From Rhodospirillaceae bacterium UBA6608 (GTDB lineage: Bacteria; Pseudomonadota; Alphaproteobacteria; Rhodospirillales_A; Casp-alpha2): DNA of 8,305 nucleotides. A program made the translations under genes and the position numbers. The stretch covers positions 1,227 to 9,531 of the forward strand of contig DJHY01000027.1 in the NCBI GenBank assembly GCA_002433335.1. Direction: 5' to 3'. The notes under the pieces are model-generated. The model was not told where the DNA came from. It did no database searches and saw nothing but the letters and a program-made list of their open reading frames with translations. Positions 1 to 6,837 of the stretch are shown in pieces. How positions within the stretch are numbered: position 1 is the stretch's first letter; each line of letters opens with the position of its first letter.

Positions 1-1583
1 AGGACCTGTTGCAGTTCGACAGCCTGGGGCAGGTGACCCTGCTGCACTTCACCGACATGCATGCGCAGTTGGTCCCGATCTATTTCCGCGAACCGACGGT
101 CAACATCGGTGTCGGCGAGGTCCGGGGCCTGCCGCCGCATATCACCGGCAAGGACTTCCTGACCAAGTACGGCATCGGCCCGGACACGCCGGAAGCCTAT
201 GCCCTGACCGATCAGGACTTCACGTCCATGGCACAGTCTTATGGCAAGGTCGGCGGCGTCGACCGCATGGCGACTCTGGTCAAGGCGATCCGCGCCGAAC
301 GCCCGAACAACACCTTGTTCCTGGACGGCGGCGATACCTGGCAGGGGTCCTATACCTCGCTCAAGACCGGCGGCGAGGACATGGTCGATGTCCAGAACGC
401 CTTGGGCCTGGACGCCATGACCGCGCACTGGGAATTCACCTATGGCGCGGACCGGGTCGGCGAGCTGAAGGACAAGCTCAAGTTCCCGTTCCTGTGCTCC
501 AACGTGCGTGACACGGAATGGCAGGAAGACGTGTTCGAGGCGATCAGCTATTTCGAACGCGGCGGCGTCAAGATCGCCGTCATCGGTCAGGCCTTCCCCT
601 ATACGCCGATCGCCAACCCGCGCTATCTGGTGCCCAATTGGTCGTTCGGCGTGAACGAAGACAACATGAAGAAGCGCGTCGCCGACGCCCAGGCCGCGGG
701 TGCGGACCTGATCGTCGTCCTGTCGCACAACGGCTTCGACGTGGACCGCAAGATGGCGTCGCGGGTCGATGGGATCGACGTGATCCTGACCGGCCATACG
801 CACGATGCCCTGCCGGCCCCGGTTAAGGTCAACAACACCTTGTTGATCGCTTCGGGCAGCCACGGGAAATTCCTGTCGCGTTTGGACCTCAAGGTCTCGG
901 GCAAGAAAGTCACCGATTTCAACTATCGCCTGATCCCCGTGTTCTCCGACGTGATCGAACCGGACAAGGAAATGACGGCGCTGGTCGAGAAAATCCGCGC
1001 CCCGCACCAGGCCGAGATCAGCCGCGTGCTGGGACATACGGAAGACCTGTTGTATCGCCGCGGCAATTTCAACGGCACCTTCGACGATGTGATCTGTCAG
1101 GCGCTGTTGAAGGAACGCGACGCGGAAATCGCCATGTCGCCGGGCTTCCGCTGGGGGGCTTCGCTGCTGCCGGGTCAGGCGATCACCGTGGACGACGTCC
1201 ATCATCACACCTCGATCACCTATCCCAACGTCTACCGCACGGAGATGACGGGCGAGTTCCTCAAGGTGATCTTGGAAGATGTGGCCGATAACCTGTTCAA
1301 CACCGACCCCTATTATCAGCAGGGCGGTGACATGGTTCGCGTCGGCGGGATGGCCTATACCATCGATATCAACAAGAAGATCGGCAGCCGTATCTCCAAC
1401 ATGACCTCAATGAAGACCGGCAAACCCATCGACCCGTCGAAGAAATACGTGGTCGCCGGTTGGGCTTCCGTCAACGAGGGCACGGAAGGGCCGCCCGCCT
1501 ATGATCTGGTCGCGCAGTACATCGCGCGCGAAAAGACCATCCGCGTTCCCCGCAACGAAACGGTCAAGGTCATCGGGGCCTAA
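1..1583 (+). CDS. soxB: Sulfate thiohydrolase SoxB, 5'-truncated by window edge
   Basis: SoxB is a periplasmic di-manganese enzyme of the metallophosphoesterase/5'-nucleotidase superfamily. It hydrolyses sulfate from the cysteine-S-sulfonate on SoxY. The frame is open from base 3, so 526 codons are visible plus the stop. By family length (about 560-570) roughly 40 N-terminal residues, including the expected Tat signal, lie outside the window. Numbering from the TTG at position 9, the metal and active-site motifs are all present: TDMH (D16, H18), GGDTWQGS (D109), the SoxB-specific AHWEFTYG at H140 where nucleotidases have GNHEFD, SNV (N165), LSHNGFD (H240) and TGHTHD (H263, H265). The C-terminal nucleotidase-like domain runs to the end. 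soxV follows after 46 nt on the same strand. The HWEFT signature makes SoxB much more likely than a 5'-nucleotidase. Confidence 0.96.
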   Translation, partial: DLLQFDSLGQVTLLHFTDMHAQLVPIYFREPTVNIGVGEVRGLPPHITGKDFLTKYGIGPDTPEAYALTDQDFTSMAQSYGKVGGVDRMATLVKAIRAERPNNTLFLDGGDTWQGSYTSLKTGGEDMVDVQNALGLDAMTAHWEFTYGADRVGELKDKLKFPFLCSNVRDTEWQEDVFEAISYFERGGVKIAVIGQAFPYTPIANPRYLVPNWSFGVNEDNMKKRVADAQAAGADLIVVLSHNGFDVDRKMASRVDGIDVILTGHTHDALPAPVKVNNTLLIASGSHGKFLSRLDLKVSGKKVTDFNYRLIPVFSDVIEPDKEMTALVEKIRAPHQAEISRVLGHTEDLLYRRGNFNGTFDDVICQALLKERDAEIAMSPGFRWGASLLPGQAITVDDVHHHTSITYPNVYRTEMTGEFLKVILEDVADNLFNTDPYYQQGGDMVRVGGMAYTIDINKKIGSRISNMTSMKTGKPIDPSKKYVVAGWASVNEGTEGPPAYDLVAQYIAREKTIRVPRNETVKVIGA

Positions 1584-1589
1584 GGCCCC
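1575..1589 (+). other. GC hairpin with the soxB stop codon in its loop
   Basis: GGGGCC-TAA-GGCCCC is a perfect inverted repeat, and its three-base centre is the soxB stop codon. No T-tract follows directly; the only short T run is at 1599-1602. It is therefore a poor intrinsic terminator. It may stabilise the soxB 3' end or be a by-product of GC-rich sequence. Confidence 0.45.
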
Positions 1590-1629
1590 GGTGGATCGTT
1601 TTCGACCGGCAAAAGACTGAACGACGACC

Positions 1630-2367
1630 ATGGACGTTTCTTACGGTGGTGCCTTCCTGGCGGGATTGCTGAGCTTCCTGTCTCCTTGCGTGCTGCCGTT
1701 GGTGCCGCCGTATCTGTGTTTCCTGGCCGGGACGACGTTTCAGGCCCTGGACAACCAAAGCGGCGAGCAGGACCGCGCGGCCCTGGCCCGCGTCCGCCGG
1801 ACGGCCTTGGCTTTCGTCCTTGGGTTTTCGACGGTGTTCGTCGGCATGGGGGCCACGGCCTCGGTCGTCGGCGAGTTGATCGCCGAGTATCATTCGGTCC
1901 TGTCCAAGGTCGCGGGCGCGATCATCATCATCTTGGGCCTGCAATTCCTGGGCGCATTTCGGATCGGATTCCTGCAACGGGACGCGCGGTTCGAAGGGCC
2001 CAAGAACCCGGTCGGCGTGATCGGCGCTTATCTGGTCGGTCTGGCGTTCGCTTTCGGCTGGACGCCCTGCGTCGGGCCGGTGCTGGCGGCCATCCTGATG
2101 ATGGCGGCGTCCGGCGACGGGCCGTGGGATGGGGCCGGCATGCTCGGCGTTTATTCGGCTGGGATCGGATTGCCGTTCCTGGCGGCGGCCTTCGCCGTCG
2201 GCCCGTTCCTGGGCTTCATGAAGAAGTTCCGCCGCCATATGGGTGTGGTGGAAAAGGTAATGGGCCTGTTCCTGGTCATTACCGGGGTGTTGTTCCTGAC
2301 CGGCAGCGTGTCGGAAATTTCCAACTGGCTGCTCAACACCTTCCCCAGCCTGGGCAAGATCGGCTGA
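1630..2367 (+). CDS. soxV: CcdA/DsbD-type membrane thiol-electron carrier SoxV
   Basis: A 245-residue inner-membrane protein of the CcdA family, which carries electrons from cytoplasmic thioredoxin to periplasmic thioredoxins. In Sox loci this member is SoxV, which supplies SoxW. Six hydrophobic segments are visible at about residues 6-33, 58-81, 93-110, 131-160, 168-196 and 209-227. The redox pair sits in the two family motifs LSPCVLPLVPPY (C20) and GWTPCVGPV (C147). C30 is an extra cysteine in the first segment. The ATG at 1630 gives the expected N-terminus right before the first membrane segment, but no strong Shine-Dalgarno precedes it, so translation may depend on soxB. Its stop lies 9 nt from the stop of the opposing gene. 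General cytochrome c maturation CcdA is the alternative, but the position between soxB and soxW favours SoxV. Confidence 0.88.
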   Translation: MDVSYGGAFLAGLLSFLSPCVLPLVPPYLCFLAGTTFQALDNQSGEQDRAALARVRRTALAFVLGFSTVFVGMGATASVVGELIAEYHSVLSKVAGAIIIILGLQFLGAFRIGFLQRDARFEGPKNPVGVIGAYLVGLAFAFGWTPCVGPVLAAILMMAASGDGPWDGAGMLGVYSAGIGLPFLAAAFAVGPFLGFMKKFRRHMGVVEKVMGLFLVITGVLFLTGSVSEISNWLLNTFPSLGKIG

Positions 2368-2376
2368 GCCGTCTCG

Positions 2377-3108
2377 TTATCCCAATTTGAAATACAAGAT
2401 CCTGTCGAACGACATCAGCTCGCGCAGGATATTGACCACGCCCAGCGGGTCCTTGCGCTCGACCGCACGCGGCATGGTCGAGATAGAGGCATCGGCGCCG
2501 TCATAGATTCGTTGGAAATCGGCGGCGGATTTGCGGGCGTCGGGTGCGATCTCGCGGCAATGACGCAGGATGTCGCGGTACTTCATGGATTCGCGCATCA
2601 CCTTGTCGGCGGTGCCGCCGACCGAGAAATCAGGACGGTCGTGCCGCCACTTGAACAGAACTGCCATCTGACGGTTCAGATCGGTGACGCATTCGCCATA
2701 GCCCTTGCGTCCGGCCCGGTCGCGCAGGCCGTAAATCAGGTCGCGCACGGGGGCCAACTCGGTGCGGGCTTCCTTGGCTTTTTCTTCGTCCAACAGGTCC
2801 GCGCCGCGGGCGATATGGGCAGCGATGGCCTTTAGGTCGCTTTCGAACTGTTTGTCCTTGTCATAAGGCGCGGGTGGGGCGGCGGCGTATTTGGCGACGA
2901 TATTGTCCCAGGCATCCTGGGATTGGCGCAGCTCGATCCCGGCCAGGGCCGGATTTCCGGTGCGGGCATAGAACAGGGCGGCGCGGTAACCGCTTTGGGC
3001 GTCTTCGACCAAGGCGTCGAACGTCCCGGCATCGGCCCCGGCGGGACGCGCCAACAGAACGATCAACAGGGCCAGAACGCCTGTTTTAAAATAATGTCTT
3101 GCAGCCAT
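2377..3108 (-). CDS. Exported helical protein of unknown function, apparently duplicated
   Basis: I do not recognise this 243-residue protein. It has a clear Sec signal peptide: basic start, hydrophobic residues 9-20, and a likely cleavage after A27 (ADA). A strong GGGAGG ribosome site lies about 10 nt upstream of the ATG. The mature part is predicted to be nearly all helical, with no CXXCH, so it is not a c-type cytochrome despite a four-helix-bundle look. It has two cysteines, C140 and C184. The two halves align by eye: AALFYART (43-50) with AVLFKWRH (149-156), LRQSQDAWDNI (60-70) with MRESMKYRDIL (171-181), and VRDLIYGLR (121-129) with LRELMSFDR (228-236). It is transcribed divergently from soxW across a candidate Sox operator, so it is probably co-regulated. 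A role in binding a periplasmic Sox partner is only a guess. Confidence 0.8.
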   Translation of the reverse strand: MAARHYFKTGVLALLIVLLARPAGADAGTFDALVEDAQSGYRAALFYARTGNPALAGIELRQSQDAWDNIVAKYAAAPPAPYDKDKQFESDLKAIAAHIARGADLLDEEKAKEARTELAPVRDLIYGLRDRAGRKGYGECVTDLNRQMAVLFKWRHDRPDFSVGGTADKVMRESMKYRDILRHCREIAPDARKSAADFQRIYDGADASISTMPRAVERKDPLGVVNILRELMSFDRILYFKLG

Positions 3109-3118
3109 GGTCTCGATA

Positions 3119-3125
3119 TCCTCCC
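3119..3125 (-). promoter_or_regulatory. Ribosome binding site of the exported helical protein
   Basis: GGGAGGA on the minus strand, followed by 10 nt to the ATG at 3108-3106. It is a near-perfect Shine-Dalgarno and fixes the start at 3108. Confidence 0.7.
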
Positions 3126-3164
3126 TTAAGCGTCTTGCCAGAACCTAGCGCATGCGGTCAATAT

Positions 3165-3184
3165 ACATTCAACGAAACGAATGT
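3165..3184. promoter_or_regulatory. Candidate SoxR/SqrR-type operator between divergent genes
   Basis: ACATTC-AACGAAAC-GAATGT is a perfect 6-bp inverted repeat with an 8-nt spacer. It contains ATTC-N8-GAAT, which I recall as the box described for the ArsR-family sulfide/persulfide regulator SqrR. It lies between the divergent starts of the exported helical protein (3108) and soxW (3224). It abuts an AT-rich CAATATAC stretch (3159-3166) that may carry a -10 element for one or both directions. A bound repressor here could control both genes. The regulator encoded at 6475-6822 is the obvious candidate. No binding data are available from sequence. Confidence 0.65.
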
Positions 3185-3207
3185 TTGGGCCTACCGAACA
3201 TCGAAGT

Positions 3208-3214
3208 GAAGGAA
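3208..3214 (+). promoter_or_regulatory. Ribosome binding site deciding the soxW start
   Basis: GAAGGAA lies 9 nt before the GTG at 3224. It supports that start over the in-frame ATG at 3152, which would place the operator inside the coding region. Confidence 0.55.
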
Positions 3215-3223
3215 ACCCAAGAC

Positions 3224-3853
3224 GTGATTACCCGGCGATATTTCAATGGCCTGACGGCGGCCGTCTGTGGCTTGGCCTCCCTGGCGTTTGTGTCGTTTGG
3301 TGGGACAAGCCAAGCCCGCGCCGCGACCATTGGCGCGGACGGTCTGATGACCGAACCGTGGTTCGTCAACTCGTTCCTGATCCTGAAAGAGGATTTGGAG
3401 GAAGCGGCCGCCGCTGGCAAGCGTCTTGCCGTTATTTTCTCGCTCGAAGGCTGCCCGTATTGCCGGGAGATGCATGAAGTCAATTTCGCCCGCCAGGATA
3501 TTTCCGACTTTGTCCGCACCAATTTCAATGTGGTGCAGCTGAACATCATCGGTTCGCGCACGGTGACGGATTTCGACGGCGAAGAGATGACCGAAAAGAA
3601 ACTGGCCGAGAAATGGGGCGTGCGATTCACGCCCACCACCATTTTCTTTCCGACGCCGGATAACCTGCCCGACGGGGTGTCGGGAAAGAAAGCCGAGATC
3701 GCCCGCATGCCCGGCTATATGAAGCCGTTTCACTTCATGACGATGTATCAGTTCGTCCATGAAAAGGCCTATCTGAACGGCAAGTTCGGGCCGTATGTGC
3801 GGGAAAAGATCAAGGCGCTGAAAAGCACTGGAAAATCGCCCGAAAATTGGTGA
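3224..3853 (+). CDS. soxW: Periplasmic thioredoxin SoxW with CPYC site
   Basis: A 209-residue thioredoxin-fold protein. Its redox site is GCPYC (C77, C80), and the cis-proline loop is FTPTT (P137). It should be reduced by SoxV and in turn keep a periplasmic Sox component, probably SoxY, in its active thiol form. The GTG start at 3224 is chosen because a GAAGGAA ribosome site precedes it and a compact export signal follows directly: TRRYFNG, a hydrophobic stretch at 10-25, and a QARA cleavage site after A33. The twin arginine followed by x-F resembles a Tat signal, which is unusual for a thioredoxin. GTG 3206 and ATG 3152 are in-frame alternatives, and 3152 would translate through the operator. 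SoxS is another Sox thioredoxin, but the length and CPYC site favour SoxW. Confidence 0.82.
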   Translation: MITRRYFNGLTAAVCGLASLAFVSFGGTSQARAATIGADGLMTEPWFVNSFLILKEDLEEAAAAGKRLAVIFSLEGCPYCREMHEVNFARQDISDFVRTNFNVVQLNIIGSRTVTDFDGEEMTEKKLAEKWGVRFTPTTIFFPTPDNLPDGVSGKKAEIARMPGYMKPFHFMTMYQFVHEKAYLNGKFGPYVREKIKALKSTGKSPENW

Positions 3854-3869
3854 TTTCAGGGTCTTTTTT
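3833..3869 (+). terminator. Possible weak terminator at the end of soxW
   Basis: An 8-bp stem (3833-3840 with 3849-3856, one G-T pair) with an 8-nt loop overlaps the soxW stop. A run of six T follows at 3864-3869. The 7-nt gap between stem and T-run is longer than in a classic intrinsic terminator. An alternative 7-bp pairing, 3840-3846 with 3866-3872, would sequester the T-run. It would separate soxW from soxCD, in agreement with the promoter just downstream. Confidence 0.35.
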
Positions 3870-3882
3870 CGGCCTCCTGCCC

Positions 3883-3910
3883 TGGACAACATATTCGTAA
3901 AATATATAAT
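3883..3910 (+). promoter_or_regulatory. Sigma-70 promoter for soxCD with a dyad in the spacer
   Basis: TGGACA (3883-3888), a 16-nt spacer and a perfect TATAAT (3905-3910) match the sigma-70 consensus at 11 of 12 positions. Transcription would start near 3917 and give a leader of about 66 nt. The inverted repeat ATATT-CGTAA-AATAT (3891-3905) fills the spacer, where a bound repressor would block polymerase. It contains ATTCGT, which also occurs on one strand of the operator at 3165-3184. Confidence 0.6.
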
Positions 3911-3936
3911 GATGCCGCTTAATTGATATGGTGACG

Positions 3937-3952
3937 CCGCCTGTTCTGGCGG
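3937..3952 (+). other. Small hairpin in the soxC leader
   Basis: CCGCC-TGTTCT-GGCGG can form a 5-bp stem in the untranslated leader. It is followed by the palindrome GGGGCGCCCC at 3951-3960. It is not followed by T residues and lies about 18 nt upstream of the soxC ribosome site GGAG (3970-3973). Function unknown. Confidence 0.3.
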
Positions 3953-3982
3953 GGCGCCCCATTCCTGTTGGAGCGTGCATAA

Positions 3983-5320
3983 ATGAAAAAGGCAAAGTCG
4001 CCGGTAACGCCGGGGAACATCCAAACCAAACAATCAATCGGCTCTTCCGAGCCGGTCGTTAATTCAAGCCGTCGTCGGGCCTTGTTGGCCGGGCTGGGGG
4101 CTGCGGGCGGGGCTGCCGCCGCGGGGCTGATCGCGCCTGCGCGGGCCATGGCCGACCCGGCGAACCTGCCGCCGAACGTGGCCGATTGGTCGCGGGTATT
4201 GGGGCCGGGCGTCGATGCCTATCCCTATGGCATGCCGTCGAAGTTCGAAAAGACGGTCGTTCGCCGCAACGTCGAATGGCTGACGGCGACGCCGGAAAGC
4301 TCCATCAACTTCACCCCGCTATACGCGTTGGATGGGATCGTCACGCCGAACGGCCTGTGCTTCGAGCGGCACCACGGTGGGGCTGCGGAAGTCATTCCCG
4401 AAGATTATCGCCTGATGATCAACGGTCTGGTGGATCGTCCGCTGATCTTCACGCTCGATGATCTGAAGCGATTCCCGCCGGTCAGCCGCTTCCACTTCCT
4501 GGAGTGTGCGGCCAACGGCGGCATGGAATGGCGCGGCGCGCAGCTCAACGGCGTGCAGTTCACCCATGGCATGATCCATTGCGTCCAATACACGGGCGTA
4601 TCGCTGCGGACCTTGCTGGAAGAAGCGGGCGTCAAGCCGAAGGCCAAATGGCTTTTGGTCGAAGGCGGCGATTCGGCGGGCATGAACCGCACCCTGCCGC
4701 TGGATAAGGCGCTGGACGACTGCATGATCGCCTATTCCATGAACGGTGAACGCCTGCGCACCGAACAGGGCTATCCGGCCCGTTTGGTCGTGCCTGGGTT
4801 CGAAGGCAACATGTGGGTCAAATGGATCCGCCGTATCGAGGTGGGCGACGGCGCTTATATGGCGCGTGAGGAAACCTCGAAATACACCGACCTGATGCCC
4901 GATGGGCGGTCCCGGCGCTTTACCTGGGAAATGGACTGTAAGTCCGTGATCACCAGCCCGTGCCCCGAACTTCCGTGCCGTAAGAAAGGCCCGCAGGTGA
5001 TCAAGGGCCTGGCGTGGTCCGGCCGGGGCAAGATCGCCCGCGTCGACGTCACTGTCGACGGCGGCCGTAACTGGCATCAGGCGCGCCTGGAAGACCCGAT
5101 CATGTCGAAATGCCTGACCCGGTTCTATCTGGACGGCTGGGAATGGAACGGCGATACGGCCTATCTGCAAAGCCGCGCCATCGACGAAACCGGATACGTG
5201 CAGCCGGAAATGGCGGCCTTGCAGGCCGTGCGCGGCGTCAATTCGGTCTATCACAACAACGCCATCCAAACCTGGCGAATCAATCCGACCGGGGAGGTGG
5301 AAAATGTCCGTTTGGCGTAA
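3983..5320 (+). CDS. soxC: Sulfane dehydrogenase molybdenum subunit SoxC
   Basis: SoxC is the molybdopterin-binding subunit of the periplasmic SoxCD complex. SoxCD removes six electrons from the SoxY-bound sulfane sulfur. The 445-residue precursor has a long basic n-region and a Tat signal, [10 protein letters not shown] (R30-R32), with likely cleavage at PARA (after A55). The sulfite-oxidase-type molybdopterin domain covers about residues 100-290, with the molybdenum-ligating cysteine in FLECAANGG (C175). The Mo-co dimerisation domain follows at about 310-430. The length matches known SoxC. The ATG has a GGAG ribosome site 9 nt upstream. The last 17 nt overlap soxD, so the two are translationally linked. 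A stand-alone sulfite dehydrogenase is the alternative, but the overlap with soxD argues strongly for SoxC. Confidence 0.96.
   Translation: MKKAKSPVTPGNIQTKQSIGSSEPVVNSSRRRALLAGLGAAGGAAAAGLIAPARAMADPANLPPNVADWSRVLGPGVDAYPYGMPSKFEKTVVRRNVEWLTATPESSINFTPLYALDGIVTPNGLCFERHHGGAAEVIPEDYRLMINGLVDRPLIFTLDDLKRFPPVSRFHFLECAANGGMEWRGAQLNGVQFTHGMIHCVQYTGVSLRTLLEEAGVKPKAKWLLVEGGDSAGMNRTLPLDKALDDCMIAYSMNGERLRTEQGYPARLVVPGFEGNMWVKWIRRIEVGDGAYMAREETSKYTDLMPDGRSRRFTWEMDCKSVITSPCPELPCRKKGPQVIKGLAWSGRGKIARVDVTVDGGRNWHQARLEDPIMSKCLTRFYLDGWEWNGDTAYLQSRAIDETGYVQPEMAALQAVRGVNSVYHNNAIQTWRINPTGEVENVRLA
5291..5297 (+). promoter_or_regulatory. Ribosome binding site of soxD inside soxC
   Basis: GGGGAGG, 6 nt before the ATG at 5304. 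It supports this start over the in-frame ATG at 5325, and places soxD initiation within the last codons of soxC. Confidence 0.65.
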
Positions 5321-6410
5321 TCAGATGCGAACTGTGGTTCTGGCCGCCGGTGCTGCGGCATTCATCTCTATGGCTGTGTCGCCGGCATCCGCGGCGGACC
5401 GTAAGTACCCGGCTTTGGGCGCGGCTGCGACGCCGGAACAGATCCAGGCATGGGACATCGACGTTCGGCCCGACGGCCTGGGTGCGCCCGCCGGTTCGGG
5501 GACGGCGCCCAAAGGGGAAGCCGTCTATATCGAGAAGTGCGCCATGTGCCATGGCGATTTCGGTGAAGCCCGTGGGCGCTATCCGGTGTTGGTCGGCGGC
5601 CATGGCACGTTGAAGGACCAACGGCCGGAAAAGACCATCGGCAGCTATTGGCCCTATGCCTCGACGATCTTCGACTACATCAAGCGGGCGATGCCGTTCG
5701 GTGATGCCCAGTCCCTGACCAACGACGAAGTCTATGCCATCACTGCGTTCCTGTTGAACATGAACGACGTGATCGACAGCGATTTCGTGCTCGACGCGTC
5801 GAACATCGGCAAGATCGAAATGCCCAACGCGGCCAACTTCATTGACGACCCGCGCCCCGATGCGCAGGCGGTCAAGGTGGCGGATCTGTGCATGAAGGAC
5901 TGCAAGCCCGAGATCAAGGTCCTGGGCCGGGCCGTCATCATCGACGTCACGCCGGACAAGGGCGGGGCCGCGGCCAAGGCGGCGGCCAAGGAAGCTGCTG
6001 CCGAGCCGGCCGCTGCCGAAACGAAAGCCGAAGCCGCCCCGGCGGCTCAGGTTGCCGCCGCACCGGCGGGCGATGCCGATGCCGGTAAGAAGGTCTTCAA
6101 CAAGTGCAAGGCCTGCCACGTCCTCGACAGCGCCAAGAACAAGATCGGCCCGTCGTTGCAGGGCGTGTTCGGCCGCACGGTCGGAACCGCGGACGGCTTC
6201 AAGTATTCGAAGGCGTTCATGGCGGCGAAGGACAAGGGGATGAAATGGACGGACGAAAACGTCGCCGCCCTGGTCGCCAGTCCGAAGGACTTCGTCAAAG
6301 AGCATATCGGCGACGACAAAGGTCGGACCCGAATGAGCTTTGCCGGTTTGCGGAAGCAGAAAGAAATCGACGACCTGTTGGCCTACATGAAGCAGGCAGG
6401 CGGTCAGTAG
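5304..6410 (+). CDS. soxD: Dihaem cytochrome c subunit SoxD of sulfane dehydrogenase
   Basis: SoxD accepts electrons from the SoxC molybdenum centre and passes them to the cytochrome pool. The 368-residue precursor has a Sec signal with likely cleavage after A30 (ASA). Two class I cytochrome c domains are visible. The first binds haem at CAMCH (C79, C82, H83) with probable axial Met in AMPFG (M130). The second binds haem at CKACH (C268, C271, H272) with probable axial Met in RTRMSF (M344). A CMKDC pair (C196, C200) between the domains could form a disulfide. The domains are joined by an Ala/Lys/Glu-rich linker at about 218-257. The length is close to known SoxD (about 380). It is translationally coupled to soxC. 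Confidence 0.95.
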   Translation: MSVWRNQMRTVVLAAGAAAFISMAVSPASAADRKYPALGAAATPEQIQAWDIDVRPDGLGAPAGSGTAPKGEAVYIEKCAMCHGDFGEARGRYPVLVGGHGTLKDQRPEKTIGSYWPYASTIFDYIKRAMPFGDAQSLTNDEVYAITAFLLNMNDVIDSDFVLDASNIGKIEMPNAANFIDDPRPDAQAVKVADLCMKDCKPEIKVLGRAVIIDVTPDKGGAAAKAAAKEAAAEPAAAETKAEAAPAAQVAAAPAGDADAGKKVFNKCKACHVLDSAKNKIGPSLQGVFGRTVGTADGFKYSKAFMAAKDKGMKWTDENVAALVASPKDFVKEHIGDDKGRTRMSFAGLRKQKEIDDLLAYMKQAGGQ

Positions 6411-6427
6411 CCTGAAAGACCACGCGT

Positions 6428-6453
6428 TCCCGGGCGGCTGCGGCCGCTCGGGA
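6428..6453. terminator. Strong hairpin between convergent soxD and regulator gene
   Basis: A 26-nt inverted repeat forms an 11-bp stem (TCCCGGGCGGC with its complement, one G-T pair) closed by a TGCG tetraloop. It lies between the soxD stop (6410) and the regulator stop (6475), where a bidirectional terminator is expected. Neither side has a clear T-tract, so it may work with Rho or protect 3' ends. Confidence 0.5.
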
Positions 6454-6474
6454 GCCGGTCATTCCCCCAAATTA

Positions 6475-6822
6475 TCAAGCAGCGGAGCGCGCGGCGGCCT
6501 TGATCTGGCGGCGGCGTTCGATGGCCTCTTCCGAACAGAACAGGCCGTACATCAGTTCTAGCGTCTTTCCAGCCTCATTGCTGGCCAGGCTGTAAAAGAT
6601 GGTTTTGCCGTCGCGGCGCGTCGTCACCAGATCATCGGCGCGAAGGCGCGCCAACTGCTGAGACAGCGTCGGCTGACGCAGCTCCAGAGCCTGTTCCAAC
6701 TCGGTCACGGATTTTTCACCGTCACCCAACATGCACAGAATGAGTAGGCGGTTTTCGTTCGCCAGCGCTTTAAGAAATTGCGCGGCCTCACGGGCGCCTT
6801 CTAGGACATCTTCTTCTTTCAT
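6475..6822 (-). CDS. soxR: ArsR-family sulfur-sensing repressor, SoxR/SqrR type
   Basis: A 115-residue winged helix-turn-helix repressor. The helix-turn-helix is at about residues 38-62 (SVTELEQALELRQPTLSQQL), followed by the wing (TTRRDGKTIFYSL). The metal-box cysteine pair of ArsR is absent. The two cysteines are C30 (LLILCMLGDG) and C96 (YGLFC), 66 residues apart. That is the arrangement of the SqrR/BigR/YgaV/SoxR group, whose cysteines form a di-, tri- or tetrasulfide link with reactive sulfur and so release DNA. It likely represses sox genes from the operator at 3165-3184. It converges on soxD. The start at 6822 is the only plausible one, although its ribosome site is odd (see hairpin at 6824-6837). 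BigR or SqrR would be equally valid names by sequence; soxR follows from context. Confidence 0.85.
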   Translation of the reverse strand: MKEEDVLEGAREAAQFLKALANENRLLILCMLGDGEKSVTELEQALELRQPTLSQQLARLRADDLVTTRRDGKTIFYSLASNEAGKTLELMYGLFCSEEAIERRRQIKAAARSAA

Positions 6823-6823
6823 C

Positions 6824-6837
6824 AGACTTTACAGTCT
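6824..6837 (-). promoter_or_regulatory. Hairpin between ribosome site and regulator start codon
   Basis: On the minus strand AGACT-GTAA-AGTCT forms a 5-bp stem with a GNRA-type tetraloop, ending one base before the ATG. The only good Shine-Dalgarno, GGAG at 6839-6836, is 13 nt from the ATG and overlaps the stem. Folding would either occlude it or shorten the effective spacing. The same dyad could instead be a DNA operator. Confidence 0.4.

Noticed and set aside
1686..2390. 234-residue open frame overlapping soxV in another plus frame
   Set aside because: Arg/Gly-rich shadow frame. The soxV frame carries the CcdA motifs and membrane segments.
2377..3108. Cytochrome c' or b562 identity for the exported helical protein
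   Set aside because: There is no CXXCH, and the helical-bundle look alone does not support haem binding.
3152..3223. Longer soxW reading frame starting at ATG 3152
   Set aside because: It would translate through the operator and put about 24 residues before the signal peptide. The GTG at 3224 has a better placed ribosome site and a proper export signal.
3130..3430. Ten-base direct repeat GCGTCTTGCC at 3130 and 3421
   Set aside because: One copy is in the soxW coding sequence and the other intergenic. The flanks do not match and no function is suggested, so chance is likely.
4319..5269. 316-residue open frame on the minus strand opposite soxC
   Set aside because: It mirrors the well-supported soxC coding sequence in GC-rich DNA, has His/Asp/Arg-rich antisense composition and no recognisable motif.
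5280..6305. 341-residue open frame on the minus strand opposite soxD
   Set aside because: Same reason: a shadow of soxD with repetitive Gly/Arg/Val composition and no domain signature.
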